NCBI GenBank assembly: GCA_026395655.1 | Contig: JAPLYJ010000047.1 | Coordinates: 1-17,422 of the forward strand | DNA length: 17,422 nucleotides | DNA from: Candidatus Parcubacteria bacterium | GTDB taxonomy: Bacteria > Patescibacteriota > Minisyncoccia > UBA6257 > JAPLYJ01 | Direction of reading: 5' to 3' | Part shown: one piece after another, positions 13,161 through 17,422 of the stretch | How the letters are laid out: each line of letters starts with the position of its first letter | How positions within the stretch are numbered: position 1 is the first letter of the stretch | The notes under the pieces: generated by a model | What the model was told of the DNA's origin: nothing | What the model saw: the letters and a program-made list of their open reading frames with translations, nothing else | Databases searched by the model: none | Translations under genes and position numbers: made by a program

Positions 13161-13397
13161 TTACTTTTTTTTCGAATTAACTTTTTTCATTTCCTGCGCT
13201 TTCTGACGTCGGGCTTCAAATTTTTTCACACGTCCCGCTGTATCAATTAATTTTTCTTGACCAGTAAAAAATGGATGACAATGCGAGCAGATTTCCGTCT
13301 CAATTTCAGGTTGAGTGGATCCTACTTGAAATTTGTAGCCACAAGCGCAAGTTACGTCTGCCTTGGGATAGTATTTAGGATGTATGTCTTTTTTCAT
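13161..13397 (-). CDS. rpmE: 50S ribosomal protein bL31
   Basis: This large-subunit protein at the intersubunit bridge has 78 residues. It begins MKKDIHPKYY and carries CAC (C17, C19) and CSHC (C37, C40), so it is the zinc-binding form. HPFFTGQEKLIDTAGRV (41-57) is the family's hallmark. The C-terminus is Lys-rich. It lies 10 bases after ssb and 9 before prfA. The rpmE-prfA link is common in bacteria. Confidence 0.96.
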   Translation of the reverse strand: MKKDIHPKYYPKADVTCACGYKFQVGSTQPEIETEICSHCHPFFTGQEKLIDTAGRVKKFEARRQKAQEMKKVNSKKK

Positions 13398-13407
13398 GTT
13401 TTTTAAT

Positions 13408-13881
13408 TTAAAAAGGGATGCTACCTAAGTCTGATTCTTCCTCATTGTAAGCAGGTACTTCCCCTGCTGAAACTGGCTCATCATCTAGATTAACTTCTGG
13501 GATAGATTCACCAGGTTTTTCATTAGGCTGACTAGACCCATATTCTGATTTGCCTGGCTTAGGACCAAATTGAATATTTTCGGCAATAATCTCTGTCTTT
13601 GTTCTGCTTTGCCCAGCTTGATCTTGCCATTTGCGAGTTTTGACCCTACCTTCTACTAATACTGTCCTACCTTTAGCTAAATACTGACTGCATAATTCTG
13701 CCATTTTGCCCCAAACAACAACATTGTGAAATTCCACTTCTTGCTGTTTTTGACCACCTTGATCAGACCAAACTCTGTTAGTAGCCACTCCGAAAGATGC
13801 TACTGATTTCCCGCCAGGGGTACTGCGCAATTCTACGTCTCTTGTTAAATTGCCTAACACAAATATTTTGTTTAAATTCAT
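13408..13881 (-). CDS. ssb: Single-stranded DNA-binding protein
   Basis: SSB coats single-stranded DNA in replication and repair. The 157 residues comprise an OB-fold domain (1-105), with MNLNKIFVLGNLTRDVELR at the start and EVEFHNVVVWGKMAE, YLAKGRTVLVEGRVKTRKW and TEIIAENIQFG in order. A disordered Gly/Pro/Glu linker follows, ending in an acidic tip, DLGSIPF, that matches the partner-binding DDDIPF motif. The upstream AGGGGA, about 11 bases before the ATG, is at most a partial Shine-Dalgarno sequence. In most bacteria rpsR (and often rplI) follows ssb; here rpmE does. Confidence 0.96.
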   Translation of the reverse strand: MNLNKIFVLGNLTRDVELRSTPGGKSVASFGVATNRVWSDQGGQKQQEVEFHNVVVWGKMAELCSQYLAKGRTVLVEGRVKTRKWQDQAGQSRTKTEIIAENIQFGPKPGKSEYGSSQPNEKPGESIPEVNLDDEPVSAGEVPAYNEEESDLGSIPF

Positions 13882-13916
13882 ATTTTTTATTTTCCCCTGC
13901 CGTTTTTAATATCGAC

Positions 13917-14378
13917 CTAATCCTTTAAAATTTCTTCTAATTTTTTATCTAACTCTTCAAAGCTAATTTCTTTTTCTTTTTTAACTTCAGGTTCTTCTAC
14001 TATTTCAGCAACTTCAACATTTTCAACCATCTCTTCAGGTTTTTTCTCTTTTTTAGTTGGTTTCGTCCTTAATTTAGGTGTGACGTAAACAACAATTAAA
14101 AATCTCAATATGTTCTTGTTAGCATCTAATTTTGATTTTAAATCTGAAATCTTAAGAGATTCTAAACCAAAACGAAATACACCAAAATATCCTTCTTTAA
14201 AATGATCTATAGGATATGCTAAAGCTTTTCTGTGAGGTGACGAAGCTTCACTAACATCGCCTTTTAATTCATTTAAAAAACCAGATATCTGATCTTTTTC
14301 AGTTTGGCTTTCTTCTTCAGACAAGCTATCTTTTAACCAATAGCTCAACTCATATAAATTTTTCTTAGATTCTTCCAT
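13917..14378 (-). CDS. rpsF: 30S ribosomal protein bS6
   Basis: bS6 binds the central domain of 16S rRNA together with bS18. The core (about 1-105) has YELSYWLKDSLSEEE at the N-terminus and the RKALAYPIDHFKEGYFGVFRF motif (family: rrLaYpIkk..eG.Yvlm.F), then LDANKNILRFLIV. At 153 residues it is longer than the usual 95-135 because of a Lys/Glu-rich tail (about 108-153). Such charged tails are common and poorly conserved. It lies between recA (17 bases) and ssb (35 bases). The stop is TAG, one of two in the window. Confidence 0.95.
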   Translation of the reverse strand: MEESKKNLYELSYWLKDSLSEEESQTEKDQISGFLNELKGDVSEASSPHRKALAYPIDHFKEGYFGVFRFGLESLKISDLKSKLDANKNILRFLIVVYVTPKLRTKPTKKEKKPEEMVENVEVAEIVEEPEVKKEKEISFEELDKKLEEILKD

Positions 14379-14395
14379 AAATTAATTTAATTATC

Positions 14396-15412
14396 TTATA
14401 TTTCCATTGCTTTTTGAGCTAAACTTAATATCTCTTGACCAAGCTTAGGATTCTCCTTTAGATATCCCCTAGCCATATCAAAGCCTGTACCTAACTTAAC
14501 ATCTCCAAAGAAATACGAATTGCCAACCCTTTTAACAATATTGTATTTGATACCGATATTAATCAAATCTGCATAAAAAGCAATGCCTTCGTTAAACATG
14601 ATATCAAACTCAGCTGTTTTAAAAGGTGCTGCTACTTTATTCTTCACCACTTTAGCTCTAATACGACTACCTACTACTTCATCGCCTTTTTTAATCTGAG
14701 CCATCCTTCTCACCTCTATTCTGCATGAAGAATAAAATTTTAAAGCTTTTCCTCCTGGAGTTGTTTCTGGATTACCATACATCATACCAATCTGCATTCT
14801 AATTTGATTGATAAAAATGATTATTGTCTGAGAATGTGCTGCAATAGCTGTTAATTTTCTTAAAGCTTGAGACATTAACCTGGCTTGCAAACCAATATGA
14901 ATATCTCCAATTTCTCCTTCAATTTCAGCTTTAGGAGTTAAAGCAGCTACTGAGTCTACTACTATGACAGCTACAGAATTTGATTTTACCAAAGCTTCTA
15001 CAATCTCTAAAGCTTGTTCTCCTGTATCTGGTTGAGAAATCAAAAGGTCTTCAATCTTAACTCCAATATGTTTAGCATATTCAGGATCTAAAGCATGTTC
15101 AGCGTCTACATATGCAGCTTGACCTTGTTTTTTCTGAGCCTCAGCCACAATATGCAAAGCTAAAGTAGTTTTTCCAGATGATTCTGGACCAAAAATTTCA
15201 ATGATTCTACCCCTAGGAATGCCTCCTACGCCTAAAGCAATATCTAAGGAAGGCGAACCAGTAGGGATAACATCCACGTCCACGCGCCTAACATCTCCTA
15301 ATTTCATAATGGAACCTTCGCCAAAACGGTCTTTTAATTCCCTGACAGTTTCTTCCAACTGCTTCTCTTTCCCTTCTAAAACCCCTCTGTCTTCTTTGAC
15401 CTTTTTAATCAT
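14396..15412 (-). CDS. recA: Recombinase RecA
   Basis: RecA forms filaments on single-stranded DNA for homologous recombination and the SOS response. The 338 residues include the Walker A GPESSGKT (75-82), AAYVDAEHALD (about 98-108), the Walker B VIVVDSVAAL (about 149-158), the loop-L1 region GEIGDIHIGLQARLMSQALRK (about 166-186), the IFINQIRMQIGMMYGNPETTPGG stretch (about 199-221) and the C-terminal domain. The protein ends at QKAMEI without the long acidic tail of E. coli RecA. It is one of few genes here with some Shine-Dalgarno complementarity (AGAGG, 12 bases upstream) and has a plausible promoter. No LexA-type box is evident in the 78-base upstream gap. Confidence 0.98.
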   Translation of the reverse strand: MIKKVKEDRGVLEGKEKQLEETVRELKDRFGEGSIMKLGDVRRVDVDVIPTGSPSLDIALGVGGIPRGRIIEIFGPESSGKTTLALHIVAEAQKKQGQAAYVDAEHALDPEYAKHIGVKIEDLLISQPDTGEQALEIVEALVKSNSVAVIVVDSVAALTPKAEIEGEIGDIHIGLQARLMSQALRKLTAIAAHSQTIIIFINQIRMQIGMMYGNPETTPGGKALKFYSSCRIEVRRMAQIKKGDEVVGSRIRAKVVKNKVAAPFKTAEFDIMFNEGIAFYADLINIGIKYNIVKRVGNSYFFGDVKLGTGFDMARGYLKENPKLGQEILSLAQKAMEI

Positions 15413-15424
15413 ATGTTTATTTTT

Positions 15425-15429
15425 CCTCT
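15425..15429 (-). promoter_or_regulatory. Weak, distant Shine-Dalgarno sequence of recA
   Basis: The minus strand reads AGAGGAAAA upstream of the recA ATG at 15412. The spacing of 12 bases is longer than the optimum, so its use is uncertain. It supports the ATG chosen for recA. Confidence 0.45.
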
Positions 15430-15442
15430 ACTATTAATTGAT

Positions 15443-15471
15443 ATCCTAACAAAAAAAACTGCTTCTGTAAA
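15443..15471 (-). promoter_or_regulatory. Possible promoter of recA
   Basis: On the minus strand TTTACA (15471-15466) is followed after 17 bases by TAGGAT (15448-15443). It lies wholly in the 78-base gap between the RodZ-like gene and recA. The predicted leader is about 25 bases and includes the weak AGAGG. Confidence 0.4.
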
Positions 15472-15490
15472 GACAAAATCTAAAGAAATA

Positions 15491-16180
15491 TTACAAAGTA
15501 GGACTAGTAGTAGACACGTCTAATTCATCCTTAACAATCTCTGGTTCTAAATTTTGGTATATGATTTTTCTTTCTAAAATTGTTTTTTTGCTAGCATTTT
15601 GATTAAAGGCTTCTAAAACAATATTATTGGTACCTTCATTTAAATTAAGATCATAAATAAATTTACCATCTTTATCAAAATACGTTTCCAAACCATTAAT
15701 AGTTAATTTTTTTGTACGCGCAACTTCACCTTCTAATTTAAAAACAGAGCTATTCACACTTAAATCTTGATTTAAATTATTTAAAATAATTTCCGGAGGT
15801 AAAACCATTTTAGAAACTTCAAAAAAAATAAAATATAAGATTGATCCAAAAATCAATCCAAAAATTAACAAGCGCCAAGAAAAAGATTTACCGTGTCCAG
15901 TATACGAATGTTTACCGCTAGCTTGATTAATGTTAATTTCTTTTTTAGGTTTTTCTTGTAAAAACATATCTATTAATTCTTTTTCATCTAAATCAAAATT
16001 CTTAGCATATTTTTTAATGATACCTACAACATATACATCAGGAGGTAAAAAAGTATATTCTCCGGTTTCTAATGATGCTAAATGTCGGCTATGAATACCT
16101 GTTAAAATAGACATCTTTACCAAAGAAACGCCTGCTTTTTCCCTGCTAGATTTTAAAATTTTAGCTAAAGTATCTTCCAT
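15491..16180 (-). CDS. RodZ-like membrane HTH protein with Ig-like outer domain
   Basis: The 229-residue protein has a cytoplasmic HTH_25/Xre-type helix-turn-helix (about 3-70), a linker (75-100), one membrane segment (about 102-121) and an extracytoplasmic Ig-like domain (about 128-210). That domain carries the pattern LTINGLETYFDKDGKFIYDL followed by L-x-EG-x-NNIVLEAFN. The layout matches RodZ, which links the MreB cytoskeleton to wall synthesis. The outer domain resembles the Ig-like domains of Patescibacterial RodZ-like proteins rather than E. coli's DUF4115. It starts 6 bases after the ftsK stop, so the two are cotranscribed. Both act at the membrane in division or shape. The start context is TAAAAATATATG, without a Shine-Dalgarno sequence. 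A purely regulatory role is possible but less likely. Confidence 0.82.
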   Translation of the reverse strand: MEDTLAKILKSSREKAGVSLVKMSILTGIHSRHLASLETGEYTFLPPDVYVVGIIKKYAKNFDLDEKELIDMFLQEKPKKEININQASGKHSYTGHGKSFSWRLLIFGLIFGSILYFIFFEVSKMVLPPEIILNNLNQDLSVNSSVFKLEGEVARTKKLTINGLETYFDKDGKFIYDLNLNEGTNNIVLEAFNQNASKKTILERKIIYQNLEPEIVKDELDVSTTSPTL

Positions 16181-16186
16181 ATATTT

Positions 16187-17422
16187 TTATTCTTCAAATT
16201 TTTCATATACCTCTCTAGGCTTAGCGCCATCAGCTGGTCCTATCACATTTTTTTCTTCCATCAAATCCAATAATCTAGCTGCTCTAGCATACCCTACCCT
16301 TAATCTCCTTTGTAACAAAGAAGCTGAAGCTTTACCAGCTTTTACTACCACCTCATATGCTTGATCATATAGCTCATCCCCATTTTCATCATTTTCATCT
16401 AAATTAATAAAATTAGGGTTAGATTTAGCATTCATGACTTGTTCTAAATTCTGACTTAATTCATTTTCCCCCATATCTAATTGTTTACCCCAAAATTCAA
16501 CTAATCTTTCTACTTCTTTTTCAGAAACATAGGCGCCTTGTAAACGAGTAGGCTTGCTGTTATCAGGAGGTAAATATAACATATCCCCATGACCTAAAAG
16601 TTTTTCAGCCCCAGCCATGTCTAAGATAGTACGTGAATCAATTTGTGAAGCTACAGCAAAAGCAATTCTAGCTGGTACGTTAGCTTTAATTAACCCGGTA
16701 ATTACTTCTACAGATGGTCTTTGAGTAGAGACAATAATATGTGTACCTGTTGCCCTAGCCATTTGTGCTAAACGGATAATGGCACCTTCTACTTCTTTAC
16801 CATATTGAACCATTAAATCAGCTAGCTCATCAATAACAATTAAAATATATGGTAAAATTTCTTCTCCCTTAGCAATGGCTTTAATATTGTAGCCTTCCAA
16901 ATCCCTAACATTGTATTCTAATAATAATTGATATCTTCTTTCCATTTCCATGATAGCCCATTTCAAAGCAGCTGGTACTTTTTTGTAATCGCAAATAACA
17001 GGAGTCAATAAATGAGGTATACCATTGTAATGAGATAACTCAATACGCTTAGGATCAATTAAAATCATTTTTAAAGCATCTGGAGAATTTCTTAAAAGCA
17101 AAGAAGATAAAATACTGTGAATGCAAACAGACTTACCTGTACCCGTAGCTCCAGCAATTAACATATGAGGCATTTTTGCTAAATTAGCAAAAACAGAATG
17201 ACCAGTAACATCTCGTCCTAAAGAAAACAAAAGAGGTATTTCATTTTTTTGAAAAGCATCTTCAGAAGCTAAATTTCTTAATCTCACAATGGAAAAAGCC
17301 TTGTTTGGTACCTCTATCCCCACCAATGCTTTACCAGGAATGGGAGCTTCAATACGCAAAGGATGAGCTGCTAAAGCTAAAGCTAAATCATTTTGTAAGG
17401 CTAAAATGCTAGCTAATTTTAC
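16187..17422 (-). CDS. ftsK: DNA translocase FtsK (C-terminal part, 5' end beyond the right edge)
   Basis: FtsK pumps chromosomal DNA through the closing septum. The frame is open to the right edge, giving 411 codons. The TTG at 17359 is not the true start, because the 21 codons upstream continue typical FtsK sequence (ND-LALALAA-x-x-LRIEAPIPGK). Counting from that TTG as residue 1, the motor has Walker A GATGTGKS (70-77), IDPKRIELSHYNGIPHLLTPV (about 101-121), Walker B ILIVIDELAD (172-181) and the MARATGTHIIVSTQRPS stretch. The C-terminal winged-helix gamma domain (about 328-385) carries ASASLLQRRLRVGYARAARLLDLME, which in other FtsKs reads KOPS sites. The N-terminal membrane domain is outside the window. 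The RodZ-like gene follows after 6 bases. Confidence 0.97.
   Translation of the reverse strand, partial: VKLASILALQNDLALALAAHPLRIEAPIPGKALVGIEVPNKAFSIVRLRNLASEDAFQKNEIPLLFSLGRDVTGHSVFANLAKMPHMLIAGATGTGKSVCIHSILSSLLLRNSPDALKMILIDPKRIELSHYNGIPHLLTPVICDYKKVPAALKWAIMEMERRYQLLLEYNVRDLEGYNIKAIAKGEEILPYILIVIDELADLMVQYGKEVEGAIIRLAQMARATGTHIIVSTQRPSVEVITGLIKANVPARIAFAVASQIDSRTILDMAGAEKLLGHGDMLYLPPDNSKPTRLQGAYVSEKEVERLVEFWGKQLDMGENELSQNLEQVMNAKSNPNFINLDENDENGDELYDQAYEVVVKAGKASASLLQRRLRVGYARAARLLDLMEEKNVIGPADGAKPREVYEKFEE

Noticed and set aside
1..17422. Reassigned UGA (as in Gracilibacteria or Absconditabacteria)
   Set aside because: The conserved genes run to full length without in-frame TGA, and an RF2 with the SPF motif is present.
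1..17422. CRISPR arrays, insertion sequences or prophage genes
   Set aside because: I saw no regularly spaced repeats, transposase motifs, terminal inverted repeats or phage structural genes. The only possibly mobile gene is the LAGLIDADG-like one.

Overview
The window is AT-rich bacterial chromosome with short intergenic gaps. It looks like a member of the Candidate Phyla Radiation (Patescibacteria, Parcubacteria-like). This is inferred from gene content and order, not from a database search. Supporting signs are: conserved housekeeping genes packed almost entirely on one strand; almost no Shine-Dalgarno sequences; rpsF-ssb followed directly by rpmE-prfA with no rpsR or rplI; and surface proteins of types common in such genomes (DUF2207 with a polyglycine tail, a large Ig/macroglobulin-like protein). 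Stop usage in the 19 genes whose ends are visible is 16 TAA, 2 TAG and 1 TGA.

Reading in the direction of transcription (right to left), the minus-strand block starts with the C-terminal motor of the DNA translocase FtsK. A RodZ-like membrane HTH protein, recA, rpsF (bS6), ssb, rpmE (bL31) and prfA (RF1) follow. After a likely internal promoter come rpsB and tsf, an uncharacterised membrane-anchored TPR-like protein, and a tRNA cluster Thr(UGU)-Tyr(GUA)-Thr(GGU) leading into rpmG (bL33). An HTH/LAGLIDADG-like gene then runs straight through tRNA-Trp(CCA). murI begins one base after that tRNA, followed by an N-terminally short prfB (RF2), ftsE, ftsX and tRNA-Gln(UUG). The block combines translation, division and cell-wall functions. 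Thr-Tyr-Thr-rpmG-Trp looks like a remnant of the widespread thrU-tyrU-glyT-thrT-tuf-rpmG-trpT-secE cluster.

The 414-base stretch between tRNA-Gln and the only plus-strand protein gene (a secreted 3D-domain protein) holds two strong bidirectional hairpins. It also holds a compact predicted plus-strand small RNA: a near-consensus promoter, a three-way junction of about 56 nt, and a U6 tail. This is the best candidate for something undescribed. Left of the 3D gene, a divergent minus-strand operon encodes a DUF2207 membrane protein, the lytic transglycosylase MltG and the N-terminal 457 residues of a large macroglobulin-like surface protein that runs off the left edge.

The points most worth a second look are the small RNA, the CDS/tRNA-Trp/murI overlap, the RF2 without its first domain, and two tRNAs that lack the near-universal U55 of the T loop.
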